The notes: generated by a model from the letters alone, not told the origin. Shown: positions 34,969-45,041, counted from the first letter of the stretch. The stretch: DNA of 64,000 nt from Viridibacillus sp050279675 (GCF_050279675.1 NZ_JBNNUK010000006.1:1-64000), one strand, 5' to 3'. A program made the numbers and translations.

Positions 34969-37900
34969 TTATTCAGCTAAAGCTGGTTCAGCATCTTCAA
35001 TTTCGCTGTCCTCAATTTTGATTTGGCGATATCGTTGCATACCTGTACCAGCAGGAACAAGTTTACCTAAGATTACATTTTCTTTTAGACCTAGTAGTTC
35101 ATCACGCTTACCTTTAATAGCTGCATCCGTTAACACACGAGTTGTTTCTTGGAATGATGCTGCAGATAAGAATGATTCAGTTTCAAGAGATGCTTTAGTG
35201 ATACCAAGGATAAGAGGGCGACAAGTTGCTGGAAGTTTTCCATTTAACAACGCCTCTGCATTGGCTTCAGAGAATTGGTGAATATCAAGTAGTGAACCAG
35301 GTAGTACATCTGTTTCACCAGCTTCAATTACACGCACTTTACGAAGCATTTGACGAACCATTACTTCGATATGTTTGTCTCCAATTTCTACACCTTGCAT
35401 ACGATATACTTTTTGAACTTCTTTCAATAAGTATTCTTGAACTGTTGCTACATCAGTTACTTTAATCAATTCTTTTGGATCGATAGAACCTTCAGTAAGC
35501 GTTTGTCCGTGGTGAACTTGATCGTTAACTTGTACTATAATACGACCATTGTACGGAGCCAAATATTTACGAGTTTCTACTGTACCTTGAATTGTAATTT
35601 CTTTTTGACCTTCGCGAATCTCGTCAATGTCAACTACAGTACCTGCGATTTCCGTAATAACCGCTTGACCTTTAGGGTTACGCGCTTCGAAAATCTCTTG
35701 GATACGTGGAAGACCTTGTGTAATATCGCTACTTGCTACCCCACCTGTATGGAAAGTACGCATTGTTAACTGTGTACCTGGCTCACCGATAGATTGAGCT
35801 GCGATAATACCAACTGCTTCGCCGACTTCAACTTTATCACCAGTCGCTAAGTTCATGCCGTAACATTTTTTACATACACCATGTTTAGTGTTACATGTAA
35901 ATGCTGAGCGGATTGTTACTTCTTCAATTCCTGCTTCAATTACTTTACGAGCTAGTTCTGGTGTTACTAATGCATTTCTTTCAACCATAACTTCATTTGT
36001 TTCTGGATGACGAATTGTTTTCTTAACATAACGGCCAAGAATACGTTCTTCAAGAGCTTCGATTACTTCTGTACCCTCTTTTAATGAACCTATTGTTAAA
36101 CCACGGTCAGTACCACAGTCATCTTCGCGGACAATAACATCTTGTGCTACGTCAACTAGGCGACGAGTAAGGTAACCTGAATCGGCCGTTTTAAGTGCTG
36201 TATCGGTAAGACCTTTACGAGCACCATGTGTAGAGATGAAGTATTCCAATACTGTTAAACCTTCACGGAATGAAGACTTGATTGGAAGTTCGATAATACG
36301 ACCAGCTGGATTGGCCATAAGACCACGCATACCAGCAAGTTGAGTAAAGTTAGATGCGTTACCACGGGCACCAGAGTCACTCATCATGAAGATAGGGTTA
36401 AAGCTATCTAATGACTTCATAAGTTTCTCTTGGATTACGTCTTTCGCTGCACTCCAATAAGAGATTACACGATCGTAACGTTCTTCTTCTGTAATTAAAC
36501 CACGACGGAACTGTTTCAATACTTTATCAACTTTTTCTTGAGCCTCTTCAAGAATCTCTTGTTTGTCAGGTAATACTAGGATATCTGAGATACCGATTGT
36601 AATACCAGCTTTAGTTGCATATTTGAAACCAAGATCTTTAAGGCGGTCAAGCATTTTAGAAGTTTCAGTAATGTGGAAGTTAGCAAATACTTCAGCAATA
36701 ACTTTACCTAAATAGCTCTTCGTAAATGGCTTAACTGGATCAACTTCTGATAAATATTTCTTAACATCTGTATTTGTAGGAACAAAATATTTAGCTGGTG
36801 TTTCAACTTGTAAATTAGTAATTGTTGGTTCATTAATGTACGGGAATGATTCCGGTAAAATTTCATTAAATATTACCTTACCAACTGAAGTTAATAACAA
36901 CTTGCTACTTTGTTCTTCTGTAAATGTTTGGTTATTCAAAGATGAAGCTTTAATAGCGATACGTGTATGCAAGTGGACTTCACTGTTTTCATAAGCAACC
37001 ATTAATTCCTCAGGACCAAAGAATACAGCGCCTTCGCCTCGAGCACCTTTTCGTTCAAGCGTAAGGTAGTAGTTACCTAGTACCATATCTTGAGATGGTG
37101 TAACAACAGGTTTACCATCTTTAGGGTTCAAGATATTTTGAGCTGCAAGCATTAATAAACGTGCTTCTGCTTGTGCTTCTGCTGATAAAGGAACGTGAAC
37201 CGCCATTTGGTCACCATCAAAGTCAGCGTTATATGCTGTACATACTAATGGGTGAAGACGGATTGCTTTCCCTTCAACTAAAGTTGGTTCGAAAGCTTGA
37301 ATACCAAGTCTGTGAAGAGTCGGTGCACGGTTAAGTAATACTGGGTGTTCTCGGATTATATCTTCTAAAACATCCCATACTTCGTAGTGCATACGTTCAA
37401 TTTTACGTTTTGCCGATTTAATGTTGTGAGCAAGACCGCGTTCAACAAGTTCTTTCATAACGAAAGGTTTAAACAATTCGATTGCCATTTCTTTCGGTAA
37501 ACCACATTGATACATTTTCAAGCTAGGTCCTACAACGATTACAGAACGACCTGAATAGTCAACACGTTTACCAAGTAAGTTTTGACGGAAACGACCTTGT
37601 TTACCTTTTAACATATGAGAAAGAGATTTTAATGGACGGTTACCTGGACCAGTTACTGGACGGCCACGACGACCATTATCGATTAATGCATCTACTGCTT
37701 CTTGAAGCATACGTTTTTCGTTTTGAACGATAATACCAGGTGCTCCAAGATCAAGAAGACGTTTTAAACGGTTGTTACGGTTAATAACTCGACGATATAA
37801 ATCATTCAAGTCACTTGTTGCAAAACGCCCACCATCTAATTGCACCATTGGACGAAGCTCTGGTGGAATAACAGGTAGTACGTCTAAAATCATCCAATCA

Positions 37901-38568
37901 GGACGGTTACCAGAATGACGGAATGACTCAACAACTTCTAAACGTTTAATTGCACGAGTACGGCGTTGACCTTGTGCAGTTTTAAGTTCTTCTTTTAAAG
38001 ATTCTGTTTCTTTATCAAGATCGATTTCTTGTAAAAGACGTTTAATTGCTTCAGCGCCCATTGCAGCTTGGAATGTATTGCCGTATTTTTCACGATACGC
38101 GCGATATTCTTTTTCTGAAAGCAATTGTTTTTTCTCAAGTGCAGTATCGCCAGGCTCTACTACAACATAAGAAGCGAAGTAGATTACTTCTTCTAATGCA
38201 CGTGGAGACATATCTAAAATAAGCCCCATACGGCTTGGAATTCCTTTGAAATACCAAATGTGTGAGACTGGAGCAGCTAATTCAATATGACCCATGCGCT
38301 CACGACGTACTTTTGCACGTGTTACTTCAACTCCACAACGATCACAAACTACACCTTTATAGCGTACACGCTTGTACTTACCGCAGTGACATTCCCAGTC
38401 CTTTGTAGGTCCGAAAATTCGTTCACAGAACAAACCATCTTTTTCTGGTTTGAGTGTACGATAGTTAATAGTTTCTGGTTTTTTTACTTCTCCATAAGAC
38501 CATGAGCGGATTTTATCAGGTGAAGCTAAACCAATTTTCATATACTCAAAATTATTAACGTCTATCAA
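34969..38568 (-). CDS. rpoC: RNA polymerase beta' subunit
   Basis: 1199 residues. An N-terminal zinc site CHCGKYK...CDRCG is near 60-78, the catalytic Mg site NADFDGDQ is near 450, a second zinc site CGTDRG...C-x-KHGVCKKC is in the C-terminal third, and a trigger loop region (MRTFHTGG) follows. It is the same length as in B. subtilis. It follows rpoB after 130 nt and is terminated by a strong hairpin. Confidence 0.98.
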   Translation of the reverse strand: MIDVNNFEYMKIGLASPDKIRSWSYGEVKKPETINYRTLKPEKDGLFCERIFGPTKDWECHCGKYKRVRYKGVVCDRCGVEVTRAKVRRERMGHIELAAPVSHIWYFKGIPSRMGLILDMSPRALEEVIYFASYVVVEPGDTALEKKQLLSEKEYRAYREKYGNTFQAAMGAEAIKRLLQEIDLDKETESLKEELKTAQGQRRTRAIKRLEVVESFRHSGNRPDWMILDVLPVIPPELRPMVQLDGGRFATSDLNDLYRRVINRNNRLKRLLDLGAPGIIVQNEKRMLQEAVDALIDNGRRGRPVTGPGNRPLKSLSHMLKGKQGRFRQNLLGKRVDYSGRSVIVVGPSLKMYQCGLPKEMAIELFKPFVMKELVERGLAHNIKSAKRKIERMHYEVWDVLEDIIREHPVLLNRAPTLHRLGIQAFEPTLVEGKAIRLHPLVCTAYNADFDGDQMAVHVPLSAEAQAEARLLMLAAQNILNPKDGKPVVTPSQDMVLGNYYLTLERKGARGEGAVFFGPEELMVAYENSEVHLHTRIAIKASSLNNQTFTEEQSSKLLLTSVGKVIFNEILPESFPYINEPTITNLQVETPAKYFVPTNTDVKKYLSEVDPVKPFTKSYLGKVIAEVFANFHITETSKMLDRLKDLGFKYATKAGITIGISDILVLPDKQEILEEAQEKVDKVLKQFRRGLITEEERYDRVISYWSAAKDVIQEKLMKSLDSFNPIFMMSDSGARGNASNFTQLAGMRGLMANPAGRIIELPIKSSFREGLTVLEYFISTHGARKGLTDTALKTADSGYLTRRLVDVAQDVIVREDDCGTDRGLTIGSLKEGTEVIEALEERILGRYVKKTIRHPETNEVMVERNALVTPELARKVIEAGIEEVTIRSAFTCNTKHGVCKKCYGMNLATGDKVEVGEAVGIIAAQSIGEPGTQLTMRTFHTGGVASSDITQGLPRIQEIFEARNPKGQAVITEIAGTVVDIDEIREGQKEITIQGTVETRKYLAPYNGRIIVQVNDQVHHGQTLTEGSIDPKELIKVTDVATVQEYLLKEVQKVYRMQGVEIGDKHIEVMVRQMLRKVRVIEAGETDVLPGSLLDIHQFSEANAEALLNGKLPATCRPLILGITKASLETESFLSAASFQETTRVLTDAAIKGKRDELLGLKENVILGKLVPAGTGMQRYRQIKIEDSEIEDAEPALAE

Positions 38569-38698
38569 GGAGCCTACCTCCCTTTAGTATGAAGTCTTTT
38601 CGACTTTATTCTTAGCTCGACGATTGATTTAATGATAATTGGAAAGCTGGACAAGCCCTAATGGACCTGCCCGCCATTCAATTATTTGTTATTTATAA

Positions 38699-41600
38699 TT
38701 ATTCAACAGATCCTACTGGTGCTTCTTCATCAGCGCTCGGTAAGATATTAAGCGCGTCTGCTGGTTGAAGATCTTCATCTTCATCCATGTCACGAAGCTC
38801 AATTTCTTCGTCGTCAATTGATAGCATTTTCACATCTAAACCTAAACTTTGAAGTTCTTTAATTAATACTTTAAATGATTCAGGTACGCCTGGTTCTGGA
38901 ACACTTTCACCTTTAACAATTGCTTCGTATGTTTTCACACGACCTACAACGTCATCGGATTTAACTGTCAAGATTTCTTGAAGAGTATAAGCAGCGCCAT
39001 AAGCCTCAAGAGCCCAAACTTCCATCTCACCGAAACGTTGTCCACCGAATTGAGCTTTACCACCCAATGGTTGTTGCGTTACTAATGAGTATGGTCCTGT
39101 TGAACGTGCGTGAAGTTTATCATCAACCATGTGAGCAAGTTTGATCATGTACATGACACCAACAGATACTCGGTTATCAAAAGGTTCACCTGAACGTCCA
39201 TCATAAAGAATTGTTTTACCATCACGGTTCATACCCGCTTCTTCCATCGTTTCCCAAACATCTTCTTCGTTGGCACCATCAAATACTGGTGTTGCCATGT
39301 GAACGCCTAAGTAGCGAGCTGCCATACCTAAATGTAGCTCTAATACTTGACCGATGTTCATACGTGATGGTACACCAAGTGGGTTTAACATGATATCAAT
39401 TGGTGTGCCGTCAGGAAGGAATGGCATATCTTCTTCTGGAAGAATACGAGAAATTACACCCTTGTTACCGTGACGTCCGGCCATTTTATCCCCTACGCGA
39501 ATTTTACGTTTTTGAACGATATATGCGCGTACAAGTTGGTTAACGCCTGGAGGTAATTCGTCGCCATCTTCACGATTGAAGACTTTAACATCAAGAACAA
39601 TACCGCCTGCACCATGAGGAACACGTAGCGATGTATCACGTACTTCACGTGCTTTTTCACCGAAGATTGCATGTAATAAGCGTTCTTCAGCTGTCAATTC
39701 AGTTACACCTTTAGGAGTCACTTTACCTACAAGGATATCTCCATCATTAACTTCAGCACCAATACGGATAATTCCACGTTCGTCAAGATTGCGTAATGCT
39801 TCTTCACCAACATTCGGAATATCACGAGTGATTTCTTCAGGTCCTAATTTAGTATCACGAGCTTCTGATTCATATTCTTCAATATGAACAGATGTATAAA
39901 CGTCATCTTTAACAAGACGTTCACTCATGATTACGGCATCTTCATAGTTATAACCGTTCCAAGTCATGAAGCCAACTACTACGTTACGGCCAAGAGCTAG
40001 CTCGCCACATTCCATTGAAGGACCATCAGCAAGAATATCACGTGGATTTACGCGGTCGCCAACTTTAACAATTGGACGTTGGTTATAACTTGTACCTTGG
40101 TTAGAACGAATGAATTTCTGTAATTTATATTTAGTTAAGTCGCCTTTTACTTCTTTACCGTCGATTTCTTCAATGCGACGAATGTGAATAGAGCGAGCTT
40201 CAACATGTTCAACAATACCTGGGTATTTTGCAACTACTGCAGCACCAGAATCACGTGCATCTACGTGTTCCATACCAGTACCAACGAATGGCGCCTCTGG
40301 ATTTAATAATGGAACAGCTTGACGTTGCATGTTCGCTCCCATTAGAGCACGGTTAGAGTCATCGTTTTCTAAGAAAGGAATACATGCTGTCGCAGCAGAA
40401 ACAACTTGTTTTGGTGATACGTCCATGTAGTCAACGTTTTCACGTTTGAATATAGTATTATCACCACGGAAACGACCTACAACTTCTTCTTTAGCAAATG
40501 AACCATCTGGATTTAAGATTGAATTCGCTTGTGCTACTACGTAGTTGTCTTCTTCGTCTGCAGTTAAATAATCGATATGACCAGTAACTCGACTTGTTTC
40601 AGGATCAACACGACGGTAAGGTGTTTCGATGAAGCCAAATTTATTCACTTTCGCGAAACTTGAAAGTGAGTTAATTAATCCAATATTTGGACCCTCAGGA
40701 GTCTCAATTGGACACATACGACCATAGTGTGAGTAGTGAACGTCACGTACTTCGAAACCAGCACGTTCACGAGTTAAACCACCAGGTCCTAAAGCTGATA
40801 GACGACGTTTGTGCGTTAATTCAGCTAACGGGTTTGTTTGGTCCATGAATTGAGATAATTGAGAACTACCAAAGAATTCCTTGATAGAAGCAATTACAGG
40901 ACGAATATTGATTAATTGTTGTGGAACAATAGATTGTGTATCGTTAATCGACATACGTTCACGTACAACACGTTCCATACGAGATAAACCGATACGGAAT
41001 TGATTTTGTAATAATTCACCTACAGAACGTAAGCGACGATTACCTAAATGATCGATATCATCTGTGTTACCAACACCATATAATAAGTTGAAGAAGTAAG
41101 ATACAGAAGCGATTACGTCAGCAGGAGTGATATGTTTCACTTCTTCTTCTACGTATGCATTACTGATTACTTTAATTTCTTTTTGCGCTTCATCATTAGG
41201 TGCAAATATTTTAATTTCTTGAATTAAAACGTCGCCTTCTAAAACGCCTGCAACTTTAGACATTGTTTGGAAGCCAATGCCTTTTTCTAGATGTGGAATT
41301 AAGCGATCTAGTACACGACGATCGATTAAAGTTCCAGCTTCAACTAAAATTTCACCTGTTTCAGGATCAACTAGTGTCTCTGCCACTGTTTGATTGAATA
41401 GACGATTTTTAATATCAAGCTTTTTGTTCATTTTATAACGACCAACATTAGCTAAATCATAGCGTTTTGGGTCAAAGAAACGTGAGTACAAGAGGTTTTT
41501 AGCGCTTTCTACTGTAGGTGGTTCACCCGGACGTAGACGTTCGTAAATTTCCAACAACGCTTTCTCTGTACTTTCAGTGTTATCTTTTTCTAAAGTATTA

Positions 41601-42253
41601 CGTAAATATTCGTTATCACCAATAAGCTCGATGATTTCTTGGTCTGAAGCAAAACCTAAAGCACGCAAAAGTACTGTTACAGGTAATTTACGTGTACGGT
41701 CGATACGAACATAGACAACATCTTTTGCGTCTGTTTCGTACTCTAACCATGCTCCACGGTTAGGAATCACTGTTGCGCCGAAGCCTTTTTTACCGTTTTT
41801 ATCTGTTTTATCGTGATAGTATACACTTGGTGATCTAACTAATTGTGAAACGATAACGCGTTCTGCGCCGTTGATAACGAAAGTGCCAGTTTCAGTCATA
41901 AGTGGGAAGTCACCCATAAATACTTCTTGTTCTTTCACTTCGTCTGTTTCTTTGTTGTGTAAACGTACTTTTACACGTAATGGTGCAGCGTAAGTAACAT
42001 CGCGTTCTTTACATTCATCGACATCATATTTCGGTTCTCCGAGACTGTAGTCGACGAATTCAAGTGAAAGATTCCCTGTAAAGTCTTCAATCGGTGAAAT
42101 ATCGCGGAACATTTCACGTAAACCTTCTTCAAGAAACCACTCGTTAGATGCGGTTTGAATCTCAATTAGATTCGGAAGTTCCAGCACCTCATTAATACGC
42201 GCAAAGCTTCTACGCTGGCGGTGTTGTCCGTACTGAACTAGTTGACCTGTCAA
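38699..42253 (-). CDS. rpoB: RNA polymerase beta subunit
   Basis: 1184 residues from a TTG start at 42253, which has GAGGGG 8 nt upstream and gives the N-terminus MTGQLVQYG as in B. subtilis; a GTG three codons earlier lies inside the ribosome-binding site. The rifampicin-binding region SQLSQFMDQTNPLAELTHKR looks wild type. The C-terminus is acidic. It has its own promoter and a leader with a terminator-like hairpin. Confidence 0.98.
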   Translation of the reverse strand: MTGQLVQYGQHRQRRSFARINEVLELPNLIEIQTASNEWFLEEGLREMFRDISPIEDFTGNLSLEFVDYSLGEPKYDVDECKERDVTYAAPLRVKVRLHNKETDEVKEQEVFMGDFPLMTETGTFVINGAERVIVSQLVRSPSVYYHDKTDKNGKKGFGATVIPNRGAWLEYETDAKDVVYVRIDRTRKLPVTVLLRALGFASDQEIIELIGDNEYLRNTLEKDNTESTEKALLEIYERLRPGEPPTVESAKNLLYSRFFDPKRYDLANVGRYKMNKKLDIKNRLFNQTVAETLVDPETGEILVEAGTLIDRRVLDRLIPHLEKGIGFQTMSKVAGVLEGDVLIQEIKIFAPNDEAQKEIKVISNAYVEEEVKHITPADVIASVSYFFNLLYGVGNTDDIDHLGNRRLRSVGELLQNQFRIGLSRMERVVRERMSINDTQSIVPQQLINIRPVIASIKEFFGSSQLSQFMDQTNPLAELTHKRRLSALGPGGLTRERAGFEVRDVHYSHYGRMCPIETPEGPNIGLINSLSSFAKVNKFGFIETPYRRVDPETSRVTGHIDYLTADEEDNYVVAQANSILNPDGSFAKEEVVGRFRGDNTIFKRENVDYMDVSPKQVVSAATACIPFLENDDSNRALMGANMQRQAVPLLNPEAPFVGTGMEHVDARDSGAAVVAKYPGIVEHVEARSIHIRRIEEIDGKEVKGDLTKYKLQKFIRSNQGTSYNQRPIVKVGDRVNPRDILADGPSMECGELALGRNVVVGFMTWNGYNYEDAVIMSERLVKDDVYTSVHIEEYESEARDTKLGPEEITRDIPNVGEEALRNLDERGIIRIGAEVNDGDILVGKVTPKGVTELTAEERLLHAIFGEKAREVRDTSLRVPHGAGGIVLDVKVFNREDGDELPPGVNQLVRAYIVQKRKIRVGDKMAGRHGNKGVISRILPEEDMPFLPDGTPIDIMLNPLGVPSRMNIGQVLELHLGMAARYLGVHMATPVFDGANEEDVWETMEEAGMNRDGKTILYDGRSGEPFDNRVSVGVMYMIKLAHMVDDKLHARSTGPYSLVTQQPLGGKAQFGGQRFGEMEVWALEAYGAAYTLQEILTVKSDDVVGRVKTYEAIVKGESVPEPGVPESFKVLIKELQSLGLDVKMLSIDDEEIELRDMDEDEDLQPADALNILPSADEEAPVGSVE

Positions 42254-42294
42254 CTCATTCACCCCTCAATAAAGCGATAATAGGTCTTTGCGAA

Positions 42295-42315
42295 ATCATA
42301 CAAATGGTGTATGAT
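42295..42315 (-). other. Leader hairpin close to the rpoB ribosome-binding site
   Basis: A 7-bp perfect inverted repeat ATCATAC/GTATGAT with a 7-nt loop lies about 30 nt before the rpoB start site. Its role is unknown. Confidence 0.4.
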
Positions 42316-42324
42316 ATCGAAAGA

Positions 42325-42360
42325 CAAAAAGAAAACGAGTTCGTTAAAGAGCTCATTTTC
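42325..42360 (-). terminator. Terminator-like hairpin (possible attenuator) in the rpoB leader
   Basis: On the minus strand arms GAAAATGAGCTC and GAACTCGTTTTC form a stem of about 12 bp with one G.T pair and one mismatch, a 6-nt loop, and TTTTTGT behind. It lies between the rpoB promoter and the rpoB start codon, so it would reduce transcription into rpoBC unless it is bypassed. Confidence 0.6.
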
Positions 42361-42451
42361 GATTAACCAAACATAACTTTGAAAAGTCTAACCATATTGA
42401 TATAGTTTTTATACAAAAGGACAGACCTATTCAAATTAATATTTTTGCATT

Positions 42452-42480
42452 TTATTATAATATCACAGCTAATTTGTCAA
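42452..42480 (-). promoter_or_regulatory. Probable rpoB promoter
   Basis: TTGACA (42475-42480) with TAATAA at 17 bp (42452-42457) or the overlapping TATAAT at 15 bp (42454-42459). It lies just downstream of the methyltransferase stop and gives a leader of about 190 nt. Confidence 0.7.
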
Positions 42481-42503
42481 GTCAATCTATAAACTTTAAC
42501 AGA

Positions 42504-43103
42504 TTATTTTTTGGCCTTGATAATCCAATAGCCTTTTTTCTTCTCTACGACTGTTACTTCAGTAAACTTCTCTTCTAAATGCGCAATAGTCGATGGTGCA
42601 CCTTGCTTCTTCTGAATAACTATCCACAACTCACCGTTATCCACAAGTTTTTCAAAAGCTTGATCATAAAAACGGAAGATTGTATCTTTTCCCGCTCGGA
42701 TCGGAGGATTTGTCATAACGGCAGCGACTTGTTCTTCTTGAACAGCGGAAAGTCCATCGCTCTCAAAAATCTGCACATTTTGTACCCCGTTCACCTCAGC
42801 GTTTTTCTCCGCTAATGAAACCGCACGTTCGTTAACATCCATCATATGAATGACCCGTTCAGGATAACTTTTTGCAATAGACAAGCCGATCGGACCGTAG
42901 CCACATCCCACATCCAAAATACACCCTTCAACATTAGGCATTTCAAAACTATCAATTAACACACGGGAGCCAAAATCTACTTCGCTTTTACTAAAAACCC
43001 CTGCATCTGTTTCAAATACAAAAGAAAATCCCCGAAGAGTGAATTTCCATTTACTCGGATTACTTCCGACTTGAGGTTTTTTTGAATAATAATGTTCTGA
43101 CAA
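42504..43103 (-). CDS. YbxB-type class I SAM-dependent methyltransferase
   Basis: About 199 residues. The SAM-binding motif I is LDVGCGYGPIG, and the catalytic motif NPPIRAGK resembles the NPP[FY] of RsmC-type rRNA guanine-N2 methyltransferases. The B. subtilis gene ybxB occupies the same position between rplL and rpoB. A TTG start at 43103, 7 nt after GGAGGG, is preferred because it gives SEHYYSKKP as in YbxB. Its rRNA target is inferred from the family and not proven here. Confidence 0.88.
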   Translation of the reverse strand: MSEHYYSKKPQVGSNPSKWKFTLRGFSFVFETDAGVFSKSEVDFGSRVLIDSFEMPNVEGCILDVGCGYGPIGLSIAKSYPERVIHMMDVNERAVSLAEKNAEVNGVQNVQIFESDGLSAVQEEQVAAVMTNPPIRAGKDTIFRFYDQAFEKLVDNGELWIVIQKKQGAPSTIAHLEEKFTEVTVVEKKKGYWIIKAKK

Positions 43104-43131
43104 GAAAATGCCCTCCATCACGTAAAATGAA

Positions 43132-43163
43132 GAAAAAGCCCGTCATAATTGACGAGCTTTTTT
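43132..43163 (-). terminator. Terminator after rplL
   Basis: A hairpin AAAAAGC.CGTCA/TGACG.GCTTTTT is followed by TTTTTC on the minus strand, 18 nt past the rplL stop. Read-through probably still supplies the methyltransferase gene. Confidence 0.85.
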
Positions 43164-43180
43164 CAAATAGAAAGTAGAAA

Positions 43181-43540
43181 TTATTTAACTTCTACGCTAG
43201 CGCCAACTTCTTCAAGTTTAGCTTTGATTTCTTCAGCGTCAGCTGCAGAAACGCCTTCTTTAATAGCTTTAGGAGCGTTATCTACTACTTCTTTAGCTTC
43301 TTTTAAGCCAAGACCAGTGATTTCACGTACCACTTTGATTACTTTAATTTTTGATTCGCCTGCAGAAGCAAGGATTACGTCAAATTCAGTTTTTTCTTCT
43401 ACTGCAGCAGCAGCACCACCAGCAGCAGCTACAGGAGCAGCAGCAGTAACACCGAATTCGTCTTCGATTGCTTTTACTAAATCGTTTAATTCAAGAACTG
43501 TCATAGCTTTGATAGCTTCTAAGATTTGTTCATTGTTCAT
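43181..43540 (-). CDS. rplL: 50S ribosomal protein L7/L12
   Basis: 119 residues: an N-terminal dimerization region, an alanine-rich hinge (AAPVAAAGGAAAAVEE) and the factor-binding C-terminal domain with KIKVIKVVREITGLGLKEAK. The multimeric stalk recruits translation GTPases. It is the second gene of the rplJ-rplL pair. Confidence 0.98.
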   Translation of the reverse strand: MNNEQILEAIKAMTVLELNDLVKAIEDEFGVTAAAPVAAAGGAAAAVEEKTEFDVILASAGESKIKVIKVVREITGLGLKEAKEVVDNAPKAIKEGVSAADAEEIKAKLEEVGASVEVK

Positions 43541-43614
43541 TATAATTTCCTCCTATACGGAATATTAGTTTTGTTTTGGCATATTATGCCGAGAAGATTA
43601 AGCTACGCTTAAAA

Positions 43615-44115
43615 TTAAGCGCCTTGCTCTTCTTTTTGTTCTGCAACAGCTTTTGTTGCAAGAGCGAAATTGCGTACTGGTGCTTGAAGCACAGATAATA
43701 GCATAGAAAGTAGACCTTCGCGTGATGGAAGTTCTGCCAATGCTTTAACATCTTCAGCAGATGCAAATGTACCTTCGATAAGACCAGCTTTAATTTCAAG
43801 TTGTTCGTTAGCTTTTGCGAAATCGTTAATGATTTTAGCAGGAGCAATTACATCTTCAGTTGAGAATGCGATTGCGTTTGGACCTGTAAGGAATTCATTA
43901 AGTTCTTCTTGTTCAACTTCTGCAGTAGCACGGCGTACTAAAGTATTTTTGTATACTTTGAATTCAACACCAGCTTCGCGAAGTTGTTTACGTAGTTCTG
44001 TTACTTGAGCAACAGAAAGACCACGATAGTCAACAACTACTACGGATGCAGCGCTTTTGAACTTGTCAGCGATTTCTTGAACGACAGCTTGTTTAGCTTC
44101 AACTGCTTTGTTCAT
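43615..44115 (-). CDS. rplJ: 50S ribosomal protein L10
   Basis: 166 residues. It anchors the L7/L12 stalk through its C-terminal helix and binds 23S rRNA with the N-terminal domain (VVVDYRGLSVAQVTELRKQL). It is autoregulated in bacteria via its own mRNA leader, and such a leader precedes it here. Confidence 0.98.
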   Translation of the reverse strand: MNKAVEAKQAVVQEIADKFKSAASVVVVDYRGLSVAQVTELRKQLREAGVEFKVYKNTLVRRATAEVEQEELNEFLTGPNAIAFSTEDVIAPAKIINDFAKANEQLEIKAGLIEGTFASAEDVKALAELPSREGLLSMLLSVLQAPVRNFALATKAVAEQKEEQGA

Positions 44116-44151
44116 TTTGACACCTCCTATAAGAATGGGTCATTTATACCA

Positions 44152-44302
44152 ACAAAAGAAAAGCCTCCTGTCTATGTAGACAAAGAGGCGGAAAGTCATC
44201 ATCTTAAATAAGAGTCTGAGTTCCTTTGTCCTCGGTAGGTTGATTAAGCAATTACTTGCCCCTACGGTCTACGGTACAAATGGATGATTCACAACGTTGT
44301 AC
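44152..44302 (-). promoter_or_regulatory. L10 leader RNA
   Basis: The roughly 190-nt leader of rplJ is structured. Its 3' part is an intrinsic terminator (GCCTC and TGTCTA pairing with TAGACA and GAGGC, 44163-44189) followed by TTTTCTTTTG. The upstream part has the layout of the L10(L12)4-binding leader conserved in Firmicutes, so excess L10 would favour termination. Matching this to the L10 leader family is by position and structure. Confidence 0.8.
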
Positions 44303-44332
44303 ATCATACCAAAATATGATGCCGTTTGTCAA
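44303..44332 (-). promoter_or_regulatory. rplJ promoter
   Basis: TTGACA (44327-44332), an 18-bp spacer and TATGAT (44303-44308) lie just after the rplA stop codon and start the L10 leader. Confidence 0.85.
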
Positions 44333-44339
44333 TCAAAAA

Positions 44340-45041
44340 TTATTTCGCAGCAACTGAAGTAGAAGCATCAACTTTGATTGATGGTCCCATTGTAGTTGTT
44401 ACGTGTACTGATTTCATGTAAGTACCTTTAGCTGCAGCAGGCTTAGCTTTAATAATTACATCAACTAGAGTTGATAAGTTTTCAGCTAATTTATCAGCTT
44501 CGAATGAAGCTTTACCGATTGGAGCGTGAACGATACCAGCTTTATCAGCACGGTATTCAACTTTACCAGCTTTGATTTCAGCGATTGCTTTAGCAACGTC
44601 GAAAGTAACTGTTCCAGTTTTAGGGTTTGGCATTAAGCCTTTTGGTCCTAATACGCGACCTAATTTACCAACTTCACCCATCATATCAGGAGTTGCAACG
44701 ATTACATCGAAGTCAAACCATCCTTGTTGGATTTTAGCGATATATTCAGCATCACCAGCGAAGTCTGCACCAGCTGCTTCAGCTTCTTTAAGTTTTTCGC
44801 CTTTAGCGAAAACTAATACGCGTTGAGTTTTACCAGTTCCGTTTGGAAGTACTACTGCTCCACGGATTTGTTGGTCATTTTTACGTGTATCAATATTTAA
44901 GTTAAATGCTACTTCAACAGTTGCATCAAAGTTAACAGTGCTTGTTTTTTTAGCCAATTCAACTGCTTCTTGTACAGAATACACTTGAGTACGGTCTACT
45001 AATTTAGCTGCATCTTGCAGTTTTTTACCTTTTTTAGCCAT
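44340..45041 (-). CDS. rplA: 50S ribosomal protein L1
   Basis: 233 residues from MAKKGKKLQD; the extra 23 codons upstream in the frame lie in the rplK-rplA gap. The signature with GKVEYRADKAGIVHAPIGK is present. L1 forms the mobile stalk at the E site and in bacteria represses its own mRNA. Confidence 0.98.
   Translation of the reverse strand: MAKKGKKLQDAAKLVDRTQVYSVQEAVELAKKTSTVNFDATVEVAFNLNIDTRKNDQQIRGAVVLPNGTGKTQRVLVFAKGEKLKEAEAAGADFAGDAEYIAKIQQGWFDFDVIVATPDMMGEVGKLGRVLGPKGLMPNPKTGTVTFDVAKAIAEIKAGKVEYRADKAGIVHAPIGKASFEADKLAENLSTLVDVIIKAKPAAAKGTYMKSVHVTTTMGPSIKVDASTSVAAK

Noticed and set aside
38569..38698. Separate rpoC promoter in the rpoB-rpoC gap
   Set aside because: No paired -35 and -10 of acceptable spacing was found; rpoC is assumed to be co-transcribed with rpoB.
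43149..43568. Plus-strand frame of 139 codons across rplL
   Set aside because: It is a low-complexity Ala/Ser product read from the antisense of the alanine-rich L7/L12 gene.
43584..43847. Minus-strand frame overlapping rplJ
   Set aside because: It is out of frame within the well-supported L10 gene and its product is lysine/leucine-rich noise.
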